A stretch of DNA of 64,000 bases. It comes from Lomentospora prolificans (Eukaryota > Ascomycota > Sordariomycetes > Microascales > Microascaceae). This document shows, in pieces, positions 44,986 through 57,199 of the stretch. A program made the translations under genes and the position numbers. How positions within the stretch are numbered: the stretch's first letter is position 1; each line of letters starts with the position of its first letter. The stretch is from the NCBI GenBank assembly GCA_029532625.1, contig JARFXM010000006.1, forward strand, positions 3,596,001 through 3,660,000, read 5' to 3'. The notes under the pieces were generated by a model. It was not told the DNA's origin, ran no database searches, and saw only the letters and a program-made list of their open reading frames with translations.

Positions 44986-47683
44986 CCTAAAACCGCTGAT
45001 TCTCTCATTGAGGAAGTACCCCTGTTTCATAGCATGGCTTAGGCTATCTATATATATATATATAGATAGCTCTCTATATTCCCTAGCTTAGGTTCCTCGG
45101 GTCTAAAGAAAACTGGGGATAACAACTTCATTTATCGTGGTGTTGGTGCAGACCTCCATCTGACGGGTTTGCGGCTAATACCATTCAATAGCGCTATACA
45201 GCTCCTGGATGCTATTAGATCGTGCGTTTAGGCGATATGTCTTCCCTCCCTCCTTTCTTCCTTTCTTCCTTGCCTTTTGGATGTATTTGAATGCATGTAC
45301 CGGGAATGGAGTCCCGGATTCCTCTCAAACGTACCTCGCTGGTAAGTTCGTTGCGTTCTACCGGGGAGTGTATCTGGTCCCTAATCCATAGAGTCTCCAC
45401 TCAAGATAAGCGACAAGGCCTGCAGTTCCGCCCGGTGCCGTGATGCACTGCCGTGTGCCAAAGGGTATATTAGTGTTGGGCGGGAGTATTCCCGGATGCA
45501 TTTTTGGCCTTCCATCATTTGAAGAGGGACACCCAAACTGGACCGCATTGTCGTCGCGGGCGTTGTAGTGTACTCACACAATGGGGCGGTAGCACCAAAT
45601 GCACACTCCAAACCACCGGCTGGCAAACCGGACATACACCACCGGCTTGGCCGAGTCTCACTATCACCCCAGCGCCGAGCCACCATCCCCATCGGTCTCT
45701 AGCAAGTCCATGTGGAGTCGACAGCTTGGCCACAGGGTTTGCAACTGTCATCACCTTGAAGGACTTTGCTGTACCTATTCAACGCTATCCTAAGCAATAA
45801 TTGCTACACTGAGCCTCACCAACACTGACGTCCCCAACAACCACGGGCCAAGCGAAACGGCAATCATCAAAGACCACCACGAAGCTACGTTGAAAGTTGA
45901 AAATTCGTGGCATAAAGTCCACCCTTCGGCACCGTCGTAAAGACGCTGGTTCGATTCGATGCCCAGACACCGCTTATGCTCCGGCAGGTTGGGGAAACGG
46001 CAATATTACTGGACAGTTTGGACGACTTGGGGGGCGAGGAAGTGAACCGCTTTCCCCATCAGGAAGTTCGCTTTCAATCTGCTCAAGAGCTTACAACTGA
46101 GTGATTCACACTTTCCTAAACCATAACGCCAAAACGACGCGGTTGGGTACCAAGTGATGGATCCTTGCTAATACCGGCCCGGCAGAAACAAGTACCATAG
46201 ACCTGGGCCTGAACGGGAGCCTCTATCAGAAATAGATTGAAGCGGGGCCATCCGTCCGATCTACAAGTTTCTTTCCATCCAATGATGATCTGAGAATCAA
46301 GGCTTTAAGCCTATCTGGTGTCTTGTCTTTCATCCTTGTGGATGGAAAGCGAGACTGAACTCCCCTAACCTCACATGATCTCTCCTGCTCAAGCTACAAG
46401 TCCAATACCGGCTGGCCGGCATGATGACAGGATTCCTCCCTCATCTGCACCCCTCCCCAGTTTATTTTTTCACTGAAAAGAACACAACTGAGCTGGTTGG
46501 ATCACTGGCTAATATGGTAAGAATGAGACGAACAGGAATCGTACGGTCAGTTAGACATGGATATCCTGTCGTATGTGCTTTGCTTCTCCAAAGACCCAAA
46601 CCCCTAAATCTCCCCCAATCTTAAAATGAAAACAAAAACGAAAAGCACCCCAACTTTGTCACATGCGTCTACTCTTCCCTGCCTCTCGTAAAACTTTGGA
46701 GTCTCTTGTTCATCTCACCCGAGTTGGCGTAAGCATGGGCTACCGCCAACAGAAACAACGCCCCTAAGTTCGCTGAATCGAGCAACTCGCGTGGACGACG
46801 GCGGGGCAAAGGATCGTCACTCGCAACAAGCGCGCCAGTCGTTGCGCCGCACGCCGGCAGGGATTTCGTAGGCGCGCTCAAGGTTACATTCTTTACCCCA
46901 CAGGCGATCAGCACCAAAAGACATGACTTGGCGATGGACAAGGGTTTGCATTTTGCAACGTTTCGTTGGTGGATTATTTGCGGCAGGCGGGCCGACAAAG
47001 GCACTTGAACCCGGTACCAGGATTTCAAGGAAGCCCTTGTTCAACGGTTGGAACAAGCCCGCCCGAGCAGCAGGCATGAGCCGTGGCCATTGAAGATCAT
47101 GGCAGTGTGCACTGACGAGAGAGAGCACCTCGAAACAGCGAAAGCTTTCAGTAATACCAGATTGTGATTGAGATCCCCGTTGTCTGCCGTGACGAACTTG
47201 CATCCGTTCCGAGCTGCGGATATAGAAACCTATTTATAACATAAACATAAAGCTGGACCGAATATGAACAAACTCAAAGAACTACGTCTCGGGCGTCAAT
47301 TGGCCCTCTCATCAGACCAGGCGGTCACAGCTTCGTGAGGTCTCTACAACCCCAAATCGTCGAGCTTCCCCCCGCACGAAATCCCCCCGGACAGTGCTTC
47401 CGACTCGATGCCAGACTAAACCACAATTGGCTGATGTGTCCAGGGTCGAATCCTAAATACACCCCTGGTTACTCAGTGCGCGGCCCTATTCTCGCTTGCC
47501 CTTTCGAGCGTTTGACACTGTCGACGCGGCGTGAGAGCTTCCACGCCAAAGAGGGCAAGTGGTCCCTCCGTATATATACAGAGTCTGAAGGGTTGCCTCT
47601 CTCATCTTTTTGTTTTATCTAACGCCATTTACAACATCTGACGGAAGTTTAGTAGGCCATCGTACCGTACAGTCTCGTTCACC
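44986..47683. promoter_or_regulatory. Long spacer, including the sugar transporter promoter
   Basis: About 2.7 kb. Frames on both strands are short, overlapping and unlike proteins. A 28-base perfect AT palindrome lies at 45043-45070 (own entry). The last 400-500 bases should carry the transporter promoter; no specific operator is claimed. A GGTTCGATTC at about 45949-45958 resembles a tRNA T-loop, but the flanks do not pair. Confidence 0.4.
45043..45070. repeat. Perfect 28-base palindrome with TA core
   Basis: GCTATCTATATATA followed by its exact reverse complement TATATATAGATAGC. It could extrude a cruciform or mark the hairpin of a small inverted-repeat element, but no target-site duplication or longer terminal repeats were recognised. 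It lies 60 bases after the CorA-like gene's stop. Confidence 0.9.
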
Positions 47684-49490
47684 ATGGGGAAGGTCGCAAA
47701 CATCGGAGTTGCGGTGTTCGCCGCCATCGGGTAATAATCACCCTCGCAACACGGGCGGTGATAGATTTCGCAGCATTTTCTAACGGGAGACGAAATCACA
47801 GATCCTTCCTTTTCGGATACGATGCCGGTGTTATGACAGATGTCATTGCCTCGCAAAACTTCCTCGACTTCTTCGACACAACCGCCACGTCCTCCATCAT
47901 CGGTGCCATCAACTCTACATTCAATGGAGGAGCCGTTTTCGGTGCGCTCTTCGGCGGTGTCATCATGGACAAGTACGGAAGACGCAACACTATTGGCATC
48001 GGCGCTCTTATTGCCATTGTCGGTGGTATCCTGCAGGCCGCCGCTTACCAGTGAGTACGCCCGTCAAGGGCATGACGAGAACTTCAACCTTGCTAACGAC
48101 GATATTACAAGTTTGGCCATGATGCTTATTGGTCGAATTATTGCTGGCTTTGCCGTTGGTCTGCTTTCCATGAGTAGTACGTGACTCCCCAAACAGGTTT
48201 GAGCTTGTTCCTCTCCAACAATGAGCTAATAATAACATCACTTAATAGTTCCCGTGTATCAATCCGAGTGCGCACATCCCAAAATCCGTGGTCTCATCGT
48301 CGGTCTTGCCCAGCAGATGATTGGCGTCGGTTTCATCGTCTCTACCTGGGTCGGTTACGGATCGCACCACATGCCCGACAGCTCCTCCTTTCAATGGCGA
48401 TTCCCTCTCGCCTTCCAGTGTCTCCCCGCTGCTATGCTCGCAGTCGGCATGATTTGGTTTCCCGAGTCGCCCCGTCACCTCATTGCGACCGACCGTCTCG
48501 ACGAGGGAATGAAGATTCTCCGCAAGCTTCACTACGATGGAACCAACGATGATTGGATCCAATCCGAGTTCAACGAGATCAAGCTGACCATTGATGCCGA
48601 GAAAGCCGCCACTGCTCCCGGTTGGGCCATCATGTTCCAGGTCCCTCAGTGGCGTCGCCGTCTCATGCTTGCGACTCTTGTCCAAGTGTTCACCCAGTTT
48701 ACCGGTATCAACGTCATTGGCTACTACCAGACCATCATGTACGAGGCTCTCGGAATTACCGGCAAGAGAAAGCTCCTCGTGGCTGGTATTTACAACTGTG
48801 TTGGACCTCTTGCTAGTAAGTGCTTCCTATCGCTGATGACTATTCCTGTAGTATCTAGACTACGCATACTAACGTGTGACAAGATCTCATCTTCATCAGC
48901 TTTTTCATCGACCGAGTCGGTCGCAAGAAGCCCCTCATGTTCGGTACCATTGCCATTGCCATCGCCCTCGTCTGCGAAGGCGCCATCAATAGCCAGAACA
49001 CAGACGGCACCCGCGAAGGTCTCAGCATAGCTGGTGTCGCCTTCCTGTTCTGCGTCACTGTCCTCTTCTCCTTATCCTTTGGCCCCATCTCCTGGACGTA
49101 CATGAGCGAGGTCCTCCCCTACCAGATCCGAAGCAAAGGCTCCGCCTTTGCCACTGGTATCGGAAACTGGCTTGTCGCAACGTTCTGGGCCCAGGTCAGC
49201 CCTGTGGCCTTGGGCGAGCTTGGCTGGAAGTTCTACTTCCTCTTCGTCGGTAAGTCTATGGTCTTGATCTCGTTCACTGCGCAGTTGGGGCTAACGGAAA
49301 CCCAACAGCTTGGGATCTTATCGTCACTCTTCCGTGCCTCTTCTTCTTGTTCAAGGAGACTAAGGGACTTTCTCTCGAGGAGATTGATCTGCTTTTCGGC
49401 GGCCGTGCTCTAGGTACTTTGGCCGACAACATTAATAAGAATGAGAAGGAAGGTGCCGCCCATGACGAAAACCCCGAAAAGGTCGCCTAG
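47684..49490 (+). CDS. MFS sugar transporter (SP family), six exons, 491 aa
   Basis: Seen: ATG 47684 in ACCATGGGG; exons 47684-47730, 47802-48050, 48112-48176, 48249-48815, 48884-49249 and 49309-49490; introns 59-72 bases, all phases consistent. Typical motifs in order: GSFLFGYDAGVM (TM1), DKYGRR between TM2 and TM3, GRIIAGFAVG (TM4), PVYQSECAHPKIRG, PESPRHL after TM6, the central loop, QFTGINVIGYYQ (TM7), DRVGRKKPL and WTYMSEVLPYQIRSKG (TM10). FKETKGLSLEEID after TM12 is the normal end. Known: these transporters import hexoses, pentoses or related sugars across the plasma membrane by facilitated diffusion or proton symport. The very short cytosolic N-terminus is usual for low-size fungal members. 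Substrate cannot be read from sequence; AT-rich sequence follows. Confidence 0.95.
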
Positions 49491-52400
49491 AACGCCAATT
49501 TAGCGAGTGCGATTCTCGGTTCATCAATTGGACTGCGTCCGCTCGGCCCATGCTTTGATCTCAAGGTCAAGTAATGCGTTTGTTCGGTTTATCGTTCGTT
49601 CGCTTTTACTCTCAGTTGCTAGATGATATCCAGAGACATAGTTAAATAGACAAGTTCAACTAGAAGATCGAGCTTCGCTTCAGCGCGGCAATTGGAATTG
49701 TCCGTTCCCTTCTGGGAATAAAATGTGGGATTATTGCAAATTATCACTGTCGATATATCCATTCTCGTTGGCCCTATGTATTTTCACCTGGCTTTTCCCA
49801 ACGGGAGACGGTATGACCGTGTTAATAAACATCTATATCCCTTGGAAGAAGTCTTCAGAACTCCTAGGCTATCTACAGTAAATCTATTGAGAGCGAGTGT
49901 CCGGCTATGTATTTTCAGGAGAGACATTGACTCTAGATAGATGTGCTAGGTATAACCTGCGTATATTTGCGCGCAACAACGGGTGCTGAATTAGCCATTG
50001 GTGGTAACTAGGTCACTGGTAAGTTTAAGTGTACACTTCGACAGCAACCTAATATATACTATACCAATGTTAATGTGGGCCAAGGGGTCCAACCTAGAGC
50101 TATTGTACTAACGGTACTAATACAATATGTCTTGCTGTCATGGAGTCGGATGACCCGCCAGGACTGTCAGTTGAAATACGACAGCAGTGGTCAATCTGTT
50201 TGGTCCAAATAGTCACATCTAGCAGAAGTGAAGTTTCTATCGCGTCAGTCAAACGTTGATCAGTATGATTCAGAGCCTTAGGAGCAATTAGACACTGTCT
50301 TAAAAGTGGGGGAAATGTATATATTCAGTGAAAGAAAGTAGTGTGTCGTTCAGGAACGAACATTTGCAGAAATGGGGGCCCTTATACAGTAAAACCACAA
50401 ATCAGAGCGAACTAGCAGGCCCGAATATGTGTCCTTTCTAGCGTAAATCTCTATTGCAAGAAAGTTAACAATACGCATAGAATTACTAGAAAGCCAGCCC
50501 TTAAAGAGAGTATGAGGAAGGCTTCTTGCTTATGCTAGAAGATAGTGATCCACTATTCACTCATGTCCGCGATGCCGGTTCATATGTGGCTCCGTGCCGG
50601 GCCATCCAACTGCACCAACCCCACGATACTAGGACTATATATCCTAGAGGTAAAGTCCTTGATAAGGCTACTGTTACTAAGCCTCTAATCCTTGGGACTA
50701 CCCGTCACTAAGCGCAGTCGTTCCATAGTTAGGCCTGCACTCTGGGCTTTACCTATTTTGTAGCCCTGGTGACCACTATTCCTGGCCTGTATTTAGATCG
50801 CTCATGACACTATTATGTACCCTGGAATGAATCTAAAGCTGGAAGCCCCGATTGCGCCCAACCAATCAACTAGACCTATTTTCACTGGTACCACTTCAAC
50901 TGGTATGCGATATTTGGAGAGATGATGAATGATGAAGCGACCTGCCTAGATAGTCTTTCGGCGGCCGCTCCTAAGGAGTCCCGAGATATGTAGAGGTCTA
51001 TTATAATTTGCATCCCTTACGATATTCTTGTGGCTACATTAGGCATATCTAATGCATATAAATAGATAAAACTAAAGTATATTAGGTTAAAGTGGAAGAA
51101 AGCACCATGACTAATAATATATAATTTCGGGGTCTTAAGGGTCCTCATTGACTACACGAGTGCATGGATAGCTCGAATGAGAAAACTAGAAAGCTTGAAG
51201 AAAAATACGCGATCTTGGCTACTTGTGTAGAAGCAATAAGGACTGTAAAACAACACCTGGATTTCGCAAGGGATATGCACTGAAGTGTTTATCTAGAACC
51301 GCCGAGTGACCTTGGCATCTTTCCCTTTCAACCATGAGGGCTTCTGCTCCCTGCGCTTACAACTGTTGCAGCTCTCCAGTGCTATCTTTGGTGCCGTTCG
51401 TCGATGGTGTCAGTTACCTGATCGAAGCCAGCTTAATGCGGCCGTAACTGGTATTACAGGTACGACGGGGACGGGAATACACTCCGGCGTGGTTCGTACA
51501 ACAGGAAGGGCAGTGGTCTTGGACGGCCGTACACAATTTCTCAAAGGATGAAGTTCTTTCCATCCGGCGATCATCTGGCGAGGATTAGTGATGATGGGAT
51601 AGAGTATTAATAGCACTCTGGGCCTCTTCGTATGCTCAGTTCCAGCCACTACGATGATATTATGTCAGCTGCTCATTATCTTAGTCGATATGACATGACT
51701 AGTAGTAGTACCTGCTTTGCGCCAGTCCTTAGCTATAGCCGGCAGCATTTTCTAAACTGCATTCGTACCCTCGAAGATAATATTATCAAGTACTATGAAT
51801 TATGCCTCGTGCGTACAAATTGATACAGAAGTTGGGGAAGGCGATTTCACTCCCAGCTATGACTTCAAGCTGTTGATTTCCCTCTTCAGAACGAGCGGAT
51901 CACAGGCAATCTGAAAACAGTTCTCACGTACCTTGTTCCTCCTCTGCTAATGACAACTTCTCAAATATTGCCCGCGCTAATTTTGAGCGAAACAGGGATC
52001 GAGCAAAGCACTGACTATGATATCAGCAGCATGCAACTCACCTAGCTATTGCGGTGTGTCTCTGTGTATTATGGTGCGAGCCTCTCCAATGGTGAATATG
52101 TCGATCGAGCGTCGGCGAAAATACCCTGCGTGGGGTAGGATTCGGTGAGGGTTGTATTGGTGCCTCAAATAATAGGCTCCAAAGCTGGCACACTGGCTCG
52201 CTTCCAATGGTTGGGTGGGTCTTGGAGGTTAGTCAGCACCGATCCCGGCCCACCATGAAGTCTGAGAAGCTGTGGTCGTCGTAAAACCCCCAAAAGGGAA
52301 AGAGCAGGGATATTTCCGACGCTAGCAATTCTACGAGGGATCGTTGCCTTGTCGTAAAACACCCAAAACGGAAAGATACGGCGCCAGATAATATCTTGCA

Positions 52401-52768
52401 TCGCGGACCTGGTCGCAGGGCCGAATTCTAAACCGAGTTAAAAGGGATCACAATTTCCTCATAGTCTTACTTCGAATCAGCCAAGATGTCGCCGTTCTAT
52501 TCATTCGGGTCTCTTCCTTCGTCGTCGTTCCCTTTCCCATCTCCTGCCACTGTAGCTCCCTCCGAACTATTCGCGGTTGACGGCCATCGTTCAAATTTGA
52601 TGTTCAACTCGGAGGCTTCCTTTAGCTGGCCCTCATGACCAGACATCAATAGGTACATATAATCAAGGAACAGGCATGGCCTCTTCACCATCCGAAAATC
52701 TTAGCTCGACAGTCTCCTAACTACCAAAATCAATACAGCAACCCCCGCAAGCCCATTCAACCTCGACC
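49491..52768. other. AT-rich 3.3 kb stretch without a recognisable gene
   Basis: The sequence from about 49600 to 51200 is clearly richer in A and T than the flanks, and its frames are short. No transposase, reverse transcriptase or terminal repeats were recognised, although decay by RIP could hide them. The right part (52150-52768) is of normal composition, holds a short direct repeat (own entry) and should contain the ABC transporter promoter; CCCGCAAG and pyrimidine tracts precede its ATG. Confidence 0.45.
52278..52376. repeat. Imperfect 26-base direct repeat upstream of the ABC transporter
   Basis: GTCGTAAAACCCCCAAAAGG and a few following bases (52278-52303) recur as GTCGTAAAACACCCAAAACG (52351-52376), 73 bases apart. 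They lie about 390-490 bases before the transporter ATG, where a promoter would be. They may be duplicated regulator sites or chance. Confidence 0.6.
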
Positions 52769-55700
52769 ATGACAGAAAAAGGCCTGAGCTCAAGCCCAAG
52801 CCGCGACGGGACCGAGGTGGACCCCGAGCCCGATTCCTCCAAGCGCCCCGAACGTACTCCCCAATTCTCCGACTACTTACGCGTCTTCAGTTACGCCACG
52901 AAATGGGACTTTTGCATCTACGTCATCGCCTCCCTCGCCTCGATCGGCGCCGGCGTTACCCTTCCGCTCATGAACGTCATCTTCGGCCAGCTCGTTAATG
53001 AGTTTACCGATTTCTTTAGGGTGGATGGCGACATGTCCATGGCGGGCCTGCAGGGCATACTGAGCAAGCAGGCGCTGTACATCATGGCCTTGTTTCTCGT
53101 CCGATGGGCCTTGAACACGATCAACAAGTTTTGCTTTGCCATGATTGGCATCCGGCTATCCTCTGCCATCCGTCTACATTACCTGAGATCACTGTTTGCC
53201 CAGTCTATCCATGTCATCGACACCATGCCTGCCGGTGCTCCTGCCACCACCATCACATCCACCTCTAATACCCTCCAGATTGGCATATCCGAACGTCTCG
53301 GGACCTTCCTCGAGTTCAACGGAACGATCTGGTGTGCCTTGATCGTGGCATTCGTCTGGAGCTGGGATATCACATTGGTGACGTGTTCATTGATTCTCTA
53401 CGAGTTGGTGGTGTTGTCCGTCATGCTGCCACCTATCGTCAAGGCCCAAACTGCAACCGCCGAGGCGGACACCCAGAGCACAGCTATTGCTAGCGAAGCC
53501 TTGGGCGGCATCCGACTGGTCATGGCTTGCGGTGCGCAGTCCCGCGTCATCTCTCGCTACGAGTTATGGGTGCAGGAAGCACTGAGCCGTGCCCAGAAAA
53601 TGGTGCCACTATTGGCTATCCAGTTCGGTCTCGTGGTATGGTGTCCCCCATCCCCTTCCTCCCAACAAAACCATCAGAACAATTCAAATTTTGGGAGAAA
53701 TCTAACACGAAAGTAGTTCTTTGGTGTATTCGGCGCATTCGGTCTCGCGTTCTGGTACGGCACCCAGCGGTACATCAAAGGTGCCGTCGACAACCCTGGT
53801 GTCGTTATCATTGTCCTCATGTCCGTCATGATGATTCTCACCTCTCTCGAGCGTATCGCTACACCGCTCATGGCCGTTTCCAAAGCTATGGTGGCTGCCT
53901 GTGAGTTCTTTACCGTTATCGATGCACCTCGTCCGCCTTCCGGATCCGAGAAGCCCGATATCACGTCTCAAGATATTAGCTTCGATGAGGTTACTTTCGA
54001 ATATCCTAGTAGACCTGGCGTTACAGTCTTGGATTCCGCGAGCATCCGCCTCAAGGCGGGCCATAATACGGCCCTAGTAGGCCCGTCTGGCTCGGGTAAG
54101 AGTACGATTGTCGGCTTACTAGAGCGATGGTATTCGTTAAGGGAACAGCATACTCTACCTCAAGTTGTCGAGGCGAAGCCACCAGATAAGAACGCCAAGG
54201 GCAAAGACCAAGACGCCGCGGACAGCAAAGAAAGGACGGACAATGCCGAGAAGGCTAACGAGGATTCGGCACCTCAGAAAAAGCCGAAACTATCGGGAAC
54301 TATAAGAATCGGTGACCACAACATCGAGGATCTCGACTTGATCTGGTGGAGAGGCCAGATCGGTCTCGTCCAACAGGAACCATTCCTGTTCAACGACACC
54401 ATCTTCAAAAACGTGGCCAACGGATTGATTGGGACGGAGTGGGCAGACGCGCCCGAAGAGCAGAAGAGGAATATGGTCCAGGATGCTTGCCGCGAAGCTT
54501 ACGCTCACGAGTTTATCAGCCGCCTACCCGACGTAAGTCCTGGGCTCTCCTAACTAGTCGCTCTCCTAACATTAATATGCTGCTAACGCAAGATTATTTT
54601 AGGGTTATGACACGCCAGTCGGCGATGGTGGTGCCAAATTGTCAGGCGGCCAGAAACAGCGGCTCGCTATTGCGCGAACAATCATCAAGAACCCGACAAT
54701 CATGATCCTCGACGAAGCTACTAGTGCCATGGATACTCGAAGCGAAAAGATTGTACAGGCTGCTCTCGACCGCGTTACGAAGAACCGAACCACGATCACG
54801 ATTGCTCACCGACTGTCGACCATCAAGAAAGCGGACCATATTATTGTCTTGCAGAAAGGCAGGGCCGTCGAAGAGGGCACCCATGAGAGTCTCATGGCAA
54901 AGGAAACGGGCGTTTATAGCAGTTTGGTTCATGCGCAGGCGCTACGTCTGGAAGACGCTGACCACGAAAAGATAGACGATGCACTGATGGCTACCCTCGA
55001 GTCCGGGTCTGAAAAGGCTGCCCACGATAGTGATCAAGACATCGAGAGAGTCTCGACTGTCCTTACTGAGCAAGATCCCGACAAGAAGCCTAGAAGCCTA
55101 ATCAACAGCTTTGGAAAGGCCCTCTACATGGAGCGAGCGCTCTGGCCCCTTTACGTATTCACCGTCCTGGCCGCCATGACTGTCGCGGCCGGCACTCCTC
55201 TCCAAGCGTGGCTCTTTGCCAAAGTCGTCGGCGTCTTCTTGCTAGAGGGCGAAGAGCTCGACAAACAGAATGACTTTTGGGCCTTAATGTGGCTTGCACT
55301 CGCAGGCGGCGTCGGTCTCTCCTACTTCGCTGCGGGCTGGTTCAGTCTACGGGCCCAGTATGCAGTGAGCGCCGCATACAAGACACGCTACTTTACCGCC
55401 ATGCTGCACCAAAAGGTTGCCTTTTTTGACGACGATGGTAATTCTCACGGAAGCTTGAGCTCCCGCGTGTCGGGCGACGCAAAGCAGCTCGAAGAACTCC
55501 TCGGTCTCAATTTGACCTTTATGCTTTCCGGCATCTTCACCGTCATCGGCTGTGTTATTCTTGCAATCTATTTTGGTTGGCAGCTTGGTTTGGTCGCCAC
55601 TTTGATCACTATGCCAGTCATGCTCGCTTCGGGTTACTGGAAGTACAGACAAGAAGTGCGGTTCAACGAGATGAATGCTGCCGTTTTCATGGAGAGCTCT

Positions 55701-56935
55701 CAGTTCGCCACCGAAGCCATTGGCGCAATCAGAACCGTCTCTGCCCTCACCATGGAATCTGCCATCAACGATAGATATCACCAGCTTTTGAATGGGCATG
55801 TTAACGAAGCTCTCCGCAAATCCCGATGGGATTCCATCATCTTTGGCTTCGCAGCTAGCGCCAGTCTCGGCTGCCAGGCGCTAATCTTCTGGTACGGTGG
55901 CGGGCTTCTAGCCAAAGGCCAATACACCCTCGAAGCATTCTTGGTGTGTTTCATGGCCGCTATTCAAGGTGCTGAAGGGGCAAGCCAGTCTTTGGCCATT
56001 GCTCCTAGCGCTGCCCAAGCCAAGGTCGCAGCGAACCGCATCCTGGACATCCTGGAGTCTGCAAATGACTTGCGAGCAGAACAGGACGCTCGCAAAGGTA
56101 ATGTTCCAGAGTCGGTGGGTGGAGTTAACATTGAACTGAAAAATGTACACTTCAAGTACCCGACTCGCGATGTTGATGTGTTCAGGGGTCTCGATATTCG
56201 TATTGAAGAGGGCCAATTTGCTGCGCTTGTCGGACCGTCAGGCTGTGGAAAGACAACAATTATTTCCTTGTTGGAGCGTTTCTACGAACTTAAGACGGGC
56301 AAGGGCCATATTCTTTGCAACGGAACCGACATCAAGGAGCTTAACGTCTACGGATATCGGGACACCCTGTCTCTCGTCTCGCAGGAGCCTACCTTATTCC
56401 GAGGCACAGTCCGCGACAACATTCTCATCGGCGTATCCGATCCTAGTTCCATCACGGACGAAAAGCTTCACGAGGTGTGTCGTGACGCCTTCATCCACGA
56501 CTTCATCATTTCTCTCCCAGAAGGCTACGATACCGATGTCGGCCAAAAGGGTCTCTCCATGTCGGGTGGCCAGAAGCAGAGGATTGCAATTGCGCGAGCC
56601 TTGGTTCGCGACCCCAAGGTTCTTCTTCTCGACGAAGCCACGTCCGCTCTTGATTCAGAGTCTGAGAAAGTAGTGCAGGCGGCGCTGGAAAAGGCTCGTA
56701 ACGGAAGGACGATGATTGCTGTCGCCCACCGCCTCTCCACCATCCAGAATGCGGATGTCATCTTTGTCTTTGACGAAGGGAGAGTCGTCGAGAAAGGCAC
56801 GCACGATGAGCTGATTAAGAGGAGAGGTGTCTACTGGGGAATGGTAAGCTTGATCCGTGAATCCCATCCATGATGTATTATTGCGTTTCGCTAACTGAGT
56901 AATGATAGTGTCAAAGCCAGGCCTTGGACCAATGA
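52769..56935 (+). CDS. Full-length ABC multidrug exporter, ABCB/MDR type (four exons, 1316 aa)
   Basis: Seen: ATG 52769; exons 52769-53635, 53717-54532, 54603-56843 and 56909-56935; introns 81, 70 and 65 bases. The tiny last exon gives the ending CQSQALDQ, normal for this family; without it the frame would run on to 56873. Architecture is TMD-NBD-TMD-NBD. NBD1 has GPSGSGKST (about 410), LSGGQKQR (about 574) and MILDEATSAMD. NBD2 has GPSGCGKTT (about 1105), MSGGQKQR (about 1213) and VLLLDEATSALD. Both sites look catalytically complete. Residues about 437-482 form a Lys/Asp/Glu-rich insert in NBD1. Known: such exporters use ATP to expel hydrophobic drugs or peptides through the plasma membrane. 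The neighbouring regulator is convergent. Inference: efflux pump of the local module. Confidence 0.96.
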
Positions 56936-57199
56936 GGTGAGGTGGTTTCGATGGCTATTTGGTCGTGAAACCAATGCTATCTGGTCAATCGACTTTTTTT
57001 TTTTTTCTTTTTTCTCTTCTCGTGCTTCTTAATATGTTAGATTAGAATATTATCTCTACTTCTTTGAATGCCCTTGGGCGCGTTTAAAATCACCATTTGT
57101 CGTCTTGATAATAAAGCCACTCCCGCTCTTCTGGAAACAGTTTTGATTTGCTATTCGTCCTATCGTGATGATGATTAAAACCGTAAACGTCTTCAAACA

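Noticed and set aside
45940..45975. Possible tRNA because of a GGTTCGATTC T-loop-like string
   Set aside because: The flanking bases do not form the five-pair T-stem, and no acceptor or anticodon stem could be matched.
46985..47030. Second tRNA-like string (GGTTCAAGT on the minus strand)
   Set aside because: Flanking bases do not pair as a T-arm.
50526..50711. Possible copia-type retrotransposon remnant in AT-rich sequence
   Set aside because: No integrase or reverse transcriptase motif could be read and no long terminal repeats were found.
55347..55799. 150-codon minus frame within the exporter
   Set aside because: Antisense shadow of the second transmembrane domain.
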